Shown here: positions 34,802-43,990 of the stretch, piece by piece
Position numbering within the stretch: the stretch's first letter is position 1
Layout of the letters: every line of letters starts with the position of its first letter
Assembly (NCBI GenBank): GCA_004376055.2
Contig: CP049016.1
Span: 186,001-250,000, forward strand
DNA length: 64,000 nt
From: Nitrospirales bacterium LBB_01
GTDB lineage: Bacteria; Nitrospirota; Thermodesulfovibrionia; Thermodesulfovibrionales; Magnetobacteriaceae
Direction: 5' to 3'
Notes under the pieces: model-generated
Seen by the model: only the letters and a program-made list of their open reading frames with translations
Told to the model about the DNA's origin: nothing
Database searches by the model: none
Made by a program: the position numbers and the translations under genes

Positions 34802-35047
34802 CTAATCCCTTTCTTTTCTTATGAGAATTATCCAATCGGTAGCACTCACTTTTTCAACCCTTAAGACCTTATGACCGTGGTCCTCCATAGACTTTGGAAT
34901 GCTGTTTGACGCCTCCTGATAATCCAGCAGTATCTCTAACACCTGCCCTACATCCATTGCCTCTATGGTAAGCTTTGACCTGACAAAAGTGTATGGACAC
35001 TTAAGCCCTCTTATATCTAATTTTTTATTCGGAATGATATCTTCCAT
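34802..35047 (-). CDS. TusA-like sulfur carrier protein
   Basis: An 81 aa TusA/YedF-family protein. The family signature is LDIRGLKCPYTFVRSK with the persulfide-bearing Cys at about residue 17 in CPxxxxR. It is followed by the usual two-layer alpha/beta pattern. It sits 21 bases downstream of the homoserine dehydrogenase gene, suggesting co-transcription and a sulfur-transfer step in amino acid synthesis. Confidence 0.9.
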   Translation of the reverse strand: MEDIIPNKKLDIRGLKCPYTFVRSKLTIEAMDVGQVLEILLDYQEASNSIPKSMEDHGHKVLRVEKVSATDWIILIRKERD

Positions 35048-35068
35048 TATGATGCCTCCCTTTTGGGA

Positions 35069-36358
35069 TTATTCTTTTCCCTCTACCCGTATGAATTTGG
35101 TTTTTGCTGCGACTATCGGCATTTTGTCTATTTCGCCGATTGCGCCTGTTACATTACTTTCTATGGCCTTATGAGTCAGCACCACAAGAGGAACTGCCTC
35201 ACCTGCTCGGCGTTCCTTTTGAATCACCGCAGAAATGCTGATATTGTGAGCACCCAGCACTCCCGATATTTTAGAAAGAACGCCGGGTTTATCAAGTGCC
35301 GTAAAGCGGAAATAGTACATCGTCTCTATGTCTTTTATATCTTTTATATTAAATTTTTCACGCTCTGCCCCTATGACTTGTGTAAGCGGAGCGTTTGGAT
35401 TTTTGGCTATATCAATTATATCACTTACTACGGCACTCCCCGTAGGCATATCACCGGCCCCGCGCCCGTAGTACATCGTCTCTCCCACAGCGTCTCCGGT
35501 TATATACACGGCATTTAGGACGTCATCCACCTTTGATATCATAAAACTATCCGGTATCATTGTTGGATGGACGCGGAGTTCTATTTCTGCTCCAGCAGTT
35601 TTAGCTATGGCAAGCAGTTTGATTTTATAGCCCAACTCCGCTGCATACACAATATCTTCGGGGGTAATGGCTGTGATACCCTCTTTGTAGATACTGTCAA
35701 AGGATAGCGGTATGCCGTAAGACAGGGAAGCAAGAAGTGTCAGCTTGTGTGCCGTGTCTATCCCTTCAATGTCAAATGTGGGGTCGGCCTCAGCATAACC
35801 AAGCCGTTGTGCCTCGGCGAGAGTTTTTGCAAACTCCGCTCCCTCTTTGGTCATCTTTGTTAGAATGTAATTAGATGTGCCGTTTATTATGCCGTATATG
35901 GATTGTATGTGATTTGCTGCAAGCCCCTCTTTGAGCACCTTTATAATAGGAATGCCGCCTGCCACAGCAGCCTCAAAGCCTACAATACGTTTGCTGTCCA
36001 TAGCTGCCTGAAAGATGTCTGTTCCGTGAGTAGCTAGGAGCGCCTTATTTGCCGTAACCACATGTTTGCCGTTTTTCAGGGCATCAATCATGAACTTTTT
36101 GGCAGGATTTATGCCTCCAATAAGCTCAACGACAACGGATATTTCAGGGTCATTTATAATTTCGTATGCGTCTCTTGTCAAAACTCCGGCAGGTATATTA
36201 AACCCGCGGTCTCTCTCAATATCAAGGTCGGATATTTTCTTAAGCCGGATATTTATTCCTGAGCGTTTTTGAATTAAGTCGGCATTGTTAAGAAGGATTT
36301 TAGCGGTGCCGCTGCCAACCGTACCAAGACCTATAATGCCAACATTTATGGTTGTCAT
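35069..36358 (-). CDS. hom: Homoserine dehydrogenase
   Basis: NAD(P)H-dependent reduction of aspartate semialdehyde to homoserine, 429 aa. The nucleotide loop [13 protein letters not shown], the catalytic-region [14 protein letters not shown], the [12 protein letters not shown] segment and a C-terminal ACT domain (about 350-425) for allosteric control are present. It overlaps the aminotransferase gene upstream by 4 bases and precedes the TusA-like gene. Confidence 0.96.
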   Translation of the reverse strand: MTTINVGIIGLGTVGSGTAKILLNNADLIQKRSGINIRLKKISDLDIERDRGFNIPAGVLTRDAYEIINDPEISVVVELIGGINPAKKFMIDALKNGKHVVTANKALLATHGTDIFQAAMDSKRIVGFEAAVAGGIPIIKVLKEGLAANHIQSIYGIINGTSNYILTKMTKEGAEFAKTLAEAQRLGYAEADPTFDIEGIDTAHKLTLLASLSYGIPLSFDSIYKEGITAITPEDIVYAAELGYKIKLLAIAKTAGAEIELRVHPTMIPDSFMISKVDDVLNAVYITGDAVGETMYYGRGAGDMPTGSAVVSDIIDIAKNPNAPLTQVIGAEREKFNIKDIKDIETMYYFRFTALDKPGVLSKISGVLGAHNISISAVIQKERRAGEAVPLVVLTHKAIESNVTGAIGEIDKMPIVAAKTKFIRVEGKE

Positions 36359-37527
36359 TTTGACAGGAACTTTTTAATTCCCTTGACGGCTTGTTTGATT
36401 CTCTGCTCGTTTTCGACAAGCGCAAAGCGCACGTAATCGTCTCCGCCCTCTCCAAAACCAATACCCGGTGAGACTGCCACTTTAGCCTCCATCATCAGCA
36501 GTTTTGAAAATTCCAGAGAGCCGAGCTTTCTGAACTCCTCCGGTATCTGAGCCCACACAAACATGGTGGCCTTAGGGGAGGGAATGTCCCAACCGGCTCT
36601 TTTAAGCCCATCTATAAGAACATCTCTACGTTTTTCGTAAGTTTTTGCAATTTTATCCACACAGTCCTGTTTGCCTCTTAGGGCTACGATGGAGGCTATT
36701 TGAATTGGCTGAAAAGTTCCATAATCAAGATAACTCTTTATTTTTGTAAGAGCACCCACGATCTCCTTATTACCGGAACAAAAACCCATTCTCCAGCCGG
36801 CCATTGAGTAACTTTTGGTCATAGAGAAAAACTCAACGCCAACATCAAGCGCTCCCTTAACCTGCAGGAAGCTGGGTGCTTTGTACCCATCAAACACTAA
36901 ATCGGCATAAGCAAGATCGTGTACCACAAGGAGTTTATTTTCCTTTGCAAAGTCCACCACTTTTTCAAAGAAATCTAATCCAACGACCTCTGTGGTAGGG
37001 TTATGGGGGAAATTGATAATAAGCAGCTTTGGGCGCGGCCATGAATTTTTATAGGCGTTTTCCATTTCTTCAAAGAAATCAATACCTGGCCCAATTGGAA
37101 TATTTCTGACCTGACCGCCGGCAATTATCACAGCATACGGATGAATTGGGTACGCAGGGGTTGGAGTAAGGGCAACGTCTCCGGGCTCTATAACAGCAAG
37201 TGCAAGATGACTCAGCCCCTCTTTTGAGCCGATTGTAACCACAGTATTTATATCCGGGTCAAGATAGACGTTATATCGTCTTTCGTACCACTCGCAAATT
37301 GCCATTCTAAGCTGAGTTATGCCGCGTGAGGCGGAGTATCTGTGGTTTTTGGGGTTTTTTGAGGACTCTCTCAGCTTACTGACTATATGGTCAGGGGTTG
37401 GGAGGTCCGGGTTTCCCATGCCAAGGTCAATTATGTCCTCACCCCGCCGTCTTGCCTCAGACTTCAGACTGTTTACTATAGCAAACACATACGGAGGAAG
37501 CCGTTTTATTCTTTTAAATTCAAACAT
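36355..37527 (-). CDS. Class I aminotransferase (AlaC-like)
   Basis: PLP-dependent aminotransferase, 390 aa, most like the alanine transaminase AlaC group. [29 protein letters not shown] and the PLP lysine in [15 protein letters not shown] are visible. ATG 37527 is preferred over an upstream TTG. A TATAAT lies only 6 bases before the ATG and there is no ribosome site, so the transcript may be leaderless. It is the first gene of the hom-tusA run. Confidence 0.9.
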   Translation of the reverse strand: MFEFKRIKRLPPYVFAIVNSLKSEARRRGEDIIDLGMGNPDLPTPDHIVSKLRESSKNPKNHRYSASRGITQLRMAICEWYERRYNVYLDPDINTVVTIGSKEGLSHLALAVIEPGDVALTPTPAYPIHPYAVIIAGGQVRNIPIGPGIDFFEEMENAYKNSWPRPKLLIINFPHNPTTEVVGLDFFEKVVDFAKENKLLVVHDLAYADLVFDGYKAPSFLQVKGALDVGVEFFSMTKSYSMAGWRMGFCSGNKEIVGALTKIKSYLDYGTFQPIQIASIVALRGKQDCVDKIAKTYEKRRDVLIDGLKRAGWDIPSPKATMFVWAQIPEEFRKLGSLEFSKLLMMEAKVAVSPGIGFGEGGDDYVRFALVENEQRIKQAVKGIKKFLSK

Positions 37528-37533
37528 GGGAGT

Positions 37534-37539
37534 ATTATA
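37534..37539 (-). promoter_or_regulatory. -10 box suggesting a leaderless transcript
   Basis: On the minus strand TATAAT ends 6 bases before the aminotransferase ATG, which places the expected transcription start at or next to the ATG. No -35 consensus is clear; the -35 region is overlapped by one copy of a 16 bp direct repeat. Confidence 0.45.
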
Positions 37540-37544
37540 CAAAA

Positions 37545-37610
37545 ACTGAAAAATTAAATCTATATTTTTAATTAATTATGAATAACATTTTTTTACTGAA
37601 AAATTAAATC
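37545..37610. repeat. 16 bp direct repeat, 50 bp apart, upstream of the aminotransferase gene
   Basis: ACTGAAAAATTAAATC occurs identically at 37545-37560 and 37595-37610. The exact 50-base spacing is close to five helical turns, as for paired operator sites. No other copy was noticed in the window. Confidence 0.6.
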
Positions 37611-37629
37611 CTTTAAAAATTCGTGAATT

Positions 37630-37853
37630 GCCTATGCAGTTAGCTCCGCAAACAAAAAAATGGATTCCTGCCTTCGCAGGAATGACACTCCCCTAAAGGG
37701 GATTCCCCTGTAAATGAATTACAAGAAAAAAGAGAATAACAGAAAAAAAGAGCACTCTCCTTTGTCATTCCCGCCTACGAGCGGGAATCCAGTCCTTTTA
37801 ACTGTATCATTTGCTGACTGAAAAAAATCTACAGGAGTTAACTCAATAAGCAT
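37630..37853 (-). mobile_element. MITE-like hairpin element, copy D
   Basis: Minus-strand copy between the aminotransferase and glycosyltransferase genes. Right end CTATGCAGTTAGCTCCGC, stems near 37669-37685 and 37770-37791, left end GGAGTTAACTCAATAAGC. It carries an internal insertion of the TCCCCTAAAGGGGATTCC motif. The left end encodes the last residues (KCLLS) and stop of the glycosyltransferase. Confidence 0.85.
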
Positions 37854-39808
37854 TTTTCGTGATTTTCGTGGTTAAAATTCTTTAAATACACAGCAGTAAG
37901 ATACATAACAGCAATTATGTTTACTACAGAGACAAGTTTCATAAAAAGCGTAAAAAACTCAACGTGGTATATGTTGTGCACAGAGCGATACTGAATGTGA
38001 GAATCATTGAGAAACATAGTCGTTGAAAAAAGCGCATACAGAAATATTACTTTAAAATTCCGTGTTGTTATAAAAGTAAAAATAGAAAATATTAATGCCG
38101 AATAAATATATCTGGAACTCATCTGTGTTGCAAACACGTAGAAAAATGAAAATAAGAAAAATGCCGTAAAGTAAACGTAATTTATATTCCTCCTCTTACT
38201 ATAAACATATAATGAAATAGCCGTTGCTGACAAAACCAGTAAAGCCCCAGCAGTTATGTAATTGATAACAAAAAAAGTGTTTTCAACCGGTACACTCATG
38301 CCGTCTAACAGAGCGTACAGATTAAACGCGCTGTTTGTGGCATACGGATATTGAGTAAATTTGCTGGCAAAGAATTTAATGGGCGTAATAATATCAATTT
38401 TACAGTAAAATGGTATGAAGGCCGCATAAAATAAAATAACGCTAAAGAACATTGAATAAACATACCGTCTTTTTTCCGTACTTAGTATAAAAGCCCACAG
38501 ATACACAGGGATAAATAAAAGCCCTTGTGGTTTAATTAAAATAGTTACAGCAAATGTCAGAATGGATTTCTCTATTTTCCCATTAACCAAAAACCATGCT
38601 GCCATAGCCAATGCTAACGTAAAAACAGAGTCAACCTGTCCCCACACGCTTGAGTTTACTATAATTGCTGGATTAAAAAGATAAAGAGCCGATAGCACAA
38701 CAGACATTGACTGTGTCAAACCCTTTTGTTTAGCGGTTTTATAAATGATGACGCCACAAAGGACATCTGCAGCAATCGCTGGAGATGTCAAAATTACAAA
38801 AAACAGACGTGAATCCGGCACTATAGAAAAAATACGCCCTAACAATTGCACAACGTAAAGAATATAAACATACCCTGGCGGATAATCGGCAACAATCTCA
38901 CCAGAATAGTAATGTCCTATTCCTTTCTGTCCAATATAGACAGCCCACTCTTTAAACAGTTCTATATCATAAGGATACCCCTCGATATAAAAAGCAGCTA
39001 AAATACGCACTGTTAAAGCCGTAGCTAATACCACTGCTAAATCCCGTCCAACAGTGTCCAAAATAAGACGGTTTTTAATTCCAAAGACGCATATAAGGAA
39101 AAATACAACTGCTATGGTGGTGTTATAAAGGAGAAATTTTGCCTCTGGGCCGGAAACAGATAAAAAGTCAGAGTGATTTTTATTATTTTCAAAATGATAC
39201 ATCCTCTCTTCATTAAGTCTCTCTTTGGTTACCGAACAATTGTCAAAAGCTGCCTCACCTGTTGAAAAATTCTCGTAGGCGCCAAGTCCTACGACAGCCG
39301 TTAGGGTGGTTTGTGAGTCTGAGGTCTTAACAGTTTCCGAAAGCGGCGTCCATTTTCCGTGAGTGTCAAATAGTGAGTCAGAGTAGCCTCCCATAGACCT
39401 GTAATGCCCATACATATCTCCAAAAGTTGCGGCCAAGACGCCCTGTGCTGCCAAATGACGCTCCCTAAGCCCAACATAAGCGCCTGCTTTACCTACAGTG
39501 GAGGCCTTTACCATACATGAAATCCTGTAATACGTTGATGGACTAACGGTAAGAGCTTGTATCAACTGGCTTTCACCAGCCACTACATTTTTTATTGTGA
39601 GATAATAGTTTTTTTCAAAAGGCGCTGCATCAGACAACCCCAAGTACACAGCGTTTGGTCTGTAATGCCAAAAAAGCGAACTCCAGTAGGCAGGCTTTAC
39701 ATCTTTTATTTCCTCAAATCCACCGTTTTTTAGAATATTCTCAGATGCACTTAATTTTAGCGGCAACAACACAATAATAAGCAGACTTACAGCAACTATT
39801 ATTTTCAC
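37838..39808 (-). CDS. Multi-pass membrane glycosyltransferase with N-terminal beta domain
   Basis: A 656 aa membrane protein. After a signal-like helix, about residues 22-200 form a carbohydrate-binding-like beta domain (starting NILKNGGFEE). About ten or more helices follow, with the GYPYDIELFKEWA and ADYPPGY segments typical of lipid-linked sugar mannosyl/arabinosyl-type transferases (GT-C fold). It presumably adds sugars on the periplasmic side; acceptor unknown. AT-rich and probably horizontally shared. The tail NHENHEKCLLS is encoded by two repeats, so the native C-terminus was altered. Confidence 0.75.
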   Translation of the reverse strand: MKIIVAVSLLIIVLLPLKLSASENILKNGGFEEIKDVKPAYWSSLFWHYRPNAVYLGLSDAAPFEKNYYLTIKNVVAGESQLIQALTVSPSTYYRISCMVKASTVGKAGAYVGLRERHLAAQGVLAATFGDMYGHYRSMGGYSDSLFDTHGKWTPLSETVKTSDSQTTLTAVVGLGAYENFSTGEAAFDNCSVTKERLNEERMYHFENNKNHSDFLSVSGPEAKFLLYNTTIAVVFFLICVFGIKNRLILDTVGRDLAVVLATALTVRILAAFYIEGYPYDIELFKEWAVYIGQKGIGHYYSGEIVADYPPGYVYILYVVQLLGRIFSIVPDSRLFFVILTSPAIAADVLCGVIIYKTAKQKGLTQSMSVVLSALYLFNPAIIVNSSVWGQVDSVFTLALAMAAWFLVNGKIEKSILTFAVTILIKPQGLLFIPVYLWAFILSTEKRRYVYSMFFSVILFYAAFIPFYCKIDIITPIKFFASKFTQYPYATNSAFNLYALLDGMSVPVENTFFVINYITAGALLVLSATAISLYVYSKRRNINYVYFTAFFLFSFFYVFATQMSSRYIYSALIFSIFTFITTRNFKVIFLYALFSTTMFLNDSHIQYRSVHNIYHVEFFTLFMKLVSVVNIIAVMYLTAVYLKNFNHENHEKCLLS

Positions 39809-39872
39809 GATTTATACATTTTGGCTTACAGCAATTTTTTCTTAAAAACTCAGCACTAATTAATCAAATGTT

Positions 39873-42377
39873 TCAGATTTTAATATGTACAGCTTTTGCG
39901 TCCCATATATCTTTTACGTATTCCATGATAGTTCTGTCGCTTGAGAAAAACCCTGTGTTGGCAACATTCAGTACGGAACGCTTGCTCCACAGTGCCTGAT
40001 TTTTATATACTTCAGAGACCTGCTGCTGAGTTTTTTCGTAAGAGGCAAAATCGGCAAGAAGTAGGAACCTGTCGCCTTGGTTAAGAAGCGAATCCACTAT
40101 TGGTTTGAAAAGGTCATGGTTTTCAGGTGAGAAATACCCTGAGTCTATCATGTCGAGCGCTTGTTTAAGCACCGGATTGTTGTCATAGTAGGCACGAGGG
40201 TTATAGCCGCTGTTTTTTAACGATTCCGCCTGCTTGTCTGTAAGTCCAAACGCAAAGAAATTATTCTTTCCAACTTCTTTTTGAATTTCTATATTTGCGC
40301 CATCCAATGTACCGATTGTAAGCGCTCCGTTTAGGGCAAATTTCATATTGCCGGTTCCTGATGCTTCAGTGCCAGCTGTGGAAATCTGCTCGGAGAGATC
40401 GGCTGCCGGTAAAAGTGTCTCGGCAATAGAAACCGAATAGTTCTCAACAAAAATCACCCTTAGCTTGTCCTTTATATCGGGGTCAAAGTTTACCTTCTGT
40501 GCTACGGAATTTATGAGCTTAATTATCAGTTTTGCCATAAAATACCCGGGCGCTGCCTTTCCAGCAAATATCACACTGCGCGGAACCATATCCATTGCTG
40601 GGTTTTCCTTCAGGCGGTTATAGAGCGTCACAACGTGTATGATATTTAGCAGTTGCCGCTTATACTCATGAATCCGCTTAAACTGGCAGTCAAACAGAGA
40701 ATCCACGTTAACGTTGACTCGGTTGTGGTCTTCAAAGCACTTTGCCAAAGACAACTTATTTGACCACTTGACCTCACGCCATTTTTCTAGAAATGCCGAA
40801 TCCTCAGCAAGCGGTATCAGTTTTTTAAGCTCAGTCAGGTCACGTACCCATTTTTCCCCGATACTTTCACTGATAAGGGCAGAAAGCGCTGGATTACACA
40901 GCCTCAGCCATCTTCTTTGGGTAATACCGTTTGTTTTATTGTTAAACTTCTTTGGCCACAAAGCATTAAAATCACTAAACAGTGAATCCTTTAATATTTC
41001 TGTGTGAAGAGCGCTCACTCCATTTACCGAATGACTTCCAACGATAGCTAGATTTGCCATTCTTATGCGCTTTTCGTCTCCCTCCTCAACAAGCGACATG
41101 TTTCTGAGCTTGTTAACATCGCCGTTAAAGCGCTCTCCGACCATTTTTAGGAAACGAGAGTTTATCTCATAAATTATTTCAAGGTGACGCGGCAGCACCC
41201 TCTCTAACAAAGACACCGTCCAGCGCTCAAGCGCCTCTGGCATTATTGTGTGATTAGTGTAACAAAACGTTGCCGTTGTAATATCCCATGCCTTCTCCCA
41301 GCCAAAACATTCCTCATCTACCAAAATCCGCATCAACTCTGCTATTGCTATGGCAGGATGCGTGTCGTTTAACTGTATTGCGACCTTATCGGAGAAATTA
41401 TTAAAATCGGCTCGCTCAGGATGGTTTTTCTTGTACCGCCTTATAATGTCTTGCAGTGTTGCCGAGACAAAGAAATACTCCTGCTTTAGGCGCAGTTCCT
41501 TGCCTTCAAATATATTGTCGTTTGGATAGAGCACCTTTGAGATTGTCTCAGTCTGAACCTTATCGGCTACAGCGCTTTCGTAGTCCCCGTGCTGAAAATA
41601 CCCAAGCTCAAACTCACGTGAAGACTTAGCCGACCAAAGGCGCATATTGAGCACTGTGTTATTTTTGTACCCCGGAATAGGAGTATCATAAGCAACAGCA
41701 ACGACATCCTGAGTGTTTACCCACTCATGGCGCAAAGTGCCAGCTCCATTAGTATATTGTTTAACGTTACCATAAAACTTAACTATATAAAGGTATTCCG
41801 GACGCTCAATTTCCCACGGATTACCATATCTTAGCCAATTATCGGGTGTTTCCAGCTGATATCCGTTTCTTATCCGTTGAAAGAAAATCCCATACTCATA
41901 GCGAATCCCGTAACCGTAGGATGGGATTTCAAGTGAGGCAAGGGAATCTAAGAAACAGGCTGCAAGCCTCCCAAGTCCTCCGTTACCAAGTCCAGGGTCC
42001 CACTCGTATTTCTTTATTTCCTCAAGGTCATAGCCGGTTTTTGCCAGTGCCTCAGCTACCGGCTCCTCAATATCCAGATTAACCAAAGTGTTACCTAAAG
42101 AGCGTCCAATCAGGAACTCTAACGACAGATAATAGACTCTCTTTGCGTCTTTTTCGTAGTAGGTTTGCTGGGTATTCAGCCACTTATCTATTAGATGGTC
42201 TCTTGCAACATAAGATATGCACTTATAGCAGTCACGTTTAGTAGCAGTGTATTCATCTTTCCCCAGTGTGTACTTCATATGATGCAGAAAGGAGGTCATG
42301 ATAGCATCCACCTCTGTGCTTATCGTACACTCATTCAGTATGTCTAACTTATCGTTTTTTTTGTGTTTTTCTGCCAT
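39873..42377 (-). CDS. glgP: Glycogen/starch/maltodextrin phosphorylase
   Basis: Phosphorolysis of alpha-1,4-glucans to glucose-1-phosphate, 834 aa, full length. GNGGLGRLAACFLDS, the substrate region RRWLRLCNP and the PLP-binding EASGTGNMKFALNGALTIG (about residue 670) are intact. An AAGGAGG lies about 21 bases upstream of the ATG, farther than normal. No other glycogen gene is in the window. Confidence 0.96.
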   Translation of the reverse strand: MAEKHKKNDKLDILNECTISTEVDAIMTSFLHHMKYTLGKDEYTATKRDCYKCISYVARDHLIDKWLNTQQTYYEKDAKRVYYLSLEFLIGRSLGNTLVNLDIEEPVAEALAKTGYDLEEIKKYEWDPGLGNGGLGRLAACFLDSLASLEIPSYGYGIRYEYGIFFQRIRNGYQLETPDNWLRYGNPWEIERPEYLYIVKFYGNVKQYTNGAGTLRHEWVNTQDVVAVAYDTPIPGYKNNTVLNMRLWSAKSSREFELGYFQHGDYESAVADKVQTETISKVLYPNDNIFEGKELRLKQEYFFVSATLQDIIRRYKKNHPERADFNNFSDKVAIQLNDTHPAIAIAELMRILVDEECFGWEKAWDITTATFCYTNHTIMPEALERWTVSLLERVLPRHLEIIYEINSRFLKMVGERFNGDVNKLRNMSLVEEGDEKRIRMANLAIVGSHSVNGVSALHTEILKDSLFSDFNALWPKKFNNKTNGITQRRWLRLCNPALSALISESIGEKWVRDLTELKKLIPLAEDSAFLEKWREVKWSNKLSLAKCFEDHNRVNVNVDSLFDCQFKRIHEYKRQLLNIIHVVTLYNRLKENPAMDMVPRSVIFAGKAAPGYFMAKLIIKLINSVAQKVNFDPDIKDKLRVIFVENYSVSIAETLLPAADLSEQISTAGTEASGTGNMKFALNGALTIGTLDGANIEIQKEVGKNNFFAFGLTDKQAESLKNSGYNPRAYYDNNPVLKQALDMIDSGYFSPENHDLFKPIVDSLLNQGDRFLLLADFASYEKTQQQVSEVYKNQALWSKRSVLNVANTGFFSSDRTIMEYVKDIWDAKAVHIKI

Positions 42378-42573
42378 CGTACCGTTTTAAACAACCGCCT
42401 CCTTAATCGTAATTTATAGAAACCATATCAAACTAAAGCCGGTACCATATTTCCTATAACAGCTTTGTCATACTACCATAACTCAATATATAATGCAAAT
42501 AGTTTTTTCCTTTTGTTGCATAGTACCATCTGTTGGTAGTGGGTCATTTTGAGTTTGATTTTAGAAACTTATT

Positions 42574-42978
42574 TTATTTGCCAAGTGCGTTAAGAAGAAT
42601 ATTCAAGCATTTATCAAAATCTTTTTTTATGTCATATTCCCATAACCTAATAACAATCCAGCCGTCATTTATTAGGATTTGACTAACAGCTTTGTCTCGT
42701 TGCCGGTTACGTTCAATTTTGTTTTTCCAATATTCAATATTTGTTTGAGGCATAATAAACCGCTTAGGGTGACCGTGCCAAAAGTCAGAATCTATGAACA
42801 CAGCAATTTTCCTTCTCCTAAAAACAATATCTGGTTTTCCGGTAATTGATTTTGCATGACTTGCGAAATAAATTTTTCTTCTTCTTAATTCACGCATTAT
42901 CAATAGCTCCGGCGCAGTTCCAGTGGAGCGGATATTTTGCATGTTTTTACGGCGTTGTTCTCTGGTAAGATTATCCAT
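42574..42978 (-). CDS. vsr: Very short patch repair endonuclease
   Basis: A 134 aa Vsr-type DNA mismatch endonuclease that nicks at T:G mismatches arising from deamination of 5-methylcytosine. NLTREQRRKNMQNIRS, the catalytic DIVFRRRKIAVFIDSDFWHG and PKRFIMPQTN are characteristic. ATG 42978 gives the standard N-terminus and overlaps the nuclease gene by 8 bases. It is last in the restriction-modification operon with its C5 methyltransferase. Confidence 0.94.
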   Translation of the reverse strand: MDNLTREQRRKNMQNIRSTGTAPELLIMRELRRRKIYFASHAKSITGKPDIVFRRRKIAVFIDSDFWHGHPKRFIMPQTNIEYWKNKIERNRQRDKAVSQILINDGWIVIRLWEYDIKKDFDKCLNILLNALGK

Positions 42979-43981
42979 TATGGGCGGAAACAGAAAAATC
43001 CATGAAATAAGTTTCATCATCTATTTTGTAGAAATCAACATCAGTGCGGCCATATCTCATAAGGTCATCTTTGGTAACAAATGCGCCATTTGGAAGGCCA
43101 AGCCGGTTCCTAAAATATTCACCGATTAGGCTGTTCTTCTGAGGGGTTTCAATTGCGTGACCCTGTTTGTCTTTTTGTGCACGCGTACATATAAGTGTCT
43201 TGTCATCATCAGTTAGGACAGTAAATGGTATAGAGCGTACAGGGAAAAAATCACTTTTATATACTTCTGGACGCAGTTGAATATAAGCTTCGTTCTTATT
43301 TCTTTTTGAAAGTTTATCTTGACGAAAACCCCAGTTAAGCCCTGCTGTTTTCTGGACATTGCCTTCATGGTCAAGCAGAGGAACCCTGACAGGAGGTAAG
43401 TTCTGGAAATCAGTTTTTTCATAAGTAATTGGTTGTGTGCCTTGCTTTTCTATTATCTCTTTATTTCTGAGGCTGTAATTTGTATCGCGGTAAATCTTGA
43501 CAAAATTTTCTATTTCATTGTGAGTGCAATAAATTGAGTCGGATATTAGACTTTGAAAATAGTCAAACCCAAGTTTTGGATCGCATGGAATTAATAATTC
43601 CCGCTGAGATTTACTAAAAGCATTTTGAGTATAATTTGCCGAGCCTACGAAGCCGCTGAACGGATTTTTTCCTTGAAACCATGTGTATGCTTTTGAATGT
43701 ACCTGAGGGGGATTAAAAATATAACTGCATTCAAAATGATCATGAAAATCAACTCTGGCAAGTTGCTGAAATGCCTTATGATTGCTTACAGCTATACCAT
43801 CATATGGACACATTCCAACAATAAGATTAATATTAATCTGTTTACTGTAATTTTTTTTTAGAAAGTTAAAATGGTGAACAGTCATATTTGCAGTTGCATA
43901 GCCTGAAACAACATAGAGTGTATCAGCCCCTTTTTTAACAGGGTCTACTAGAACTTTATCAAAAAGATTTTTTGTAATCAT
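42971..43981 (-). CDS. PLD-family type II restriction endonuclease (NgoFVII-like)
   Basis: A 336 aa nuclease. The N-terminal half resembles phospholipase D-type nucleases such as NgoFVII/BfiI: QVHSKAYTWF gives the HxK pair and GSANYTQNAFSKSQRELL the downstream Asn and Glu. The C-terminal half would recognise DNA. It lies 9 bases after the methyltransferase stop. Recognition site unknown. Confidence 0.85.
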   Translation of the reverse strand: MITKNLFDKVLVDPVKKGADTLYVVSGYATANMTVHHFNFLKKNYSKQININLIVGMCPYDGIAVSNHKAFQQLARVDFHDHFECSYIFNPPQVHSKAYTWFQGKNPFSGFVGSANYTQNAFSKSQRELLIPCDPKLGFDYFQSLISDSIYCTHNEIENFVKIYRDTNYSLRNKEIIEKQGTQPITYEKTDFQNLPPVRVPLLDHEGNVQKTAGLNWGFRQDKLSKRNKNEAYIQLRPEVYKSDFFPVRSIPFTVLTDDDKTLICTRAQKDKQGHAIETPQKNSLIGEYFRNRLGLPNGAFVTKDDLMRYGRTDVDFYKIDDETYFMDFSVSAHNG

Positions 43982-43990
43982 CGTATCTTA

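Noticed and set aside
37838-39808. Transporter or permease for the many-helix protein
   Set aside because: The GYPYDIELF and DYPPGY segments and the N-terminal beta domain fit GT-C glycosyltransferases better.
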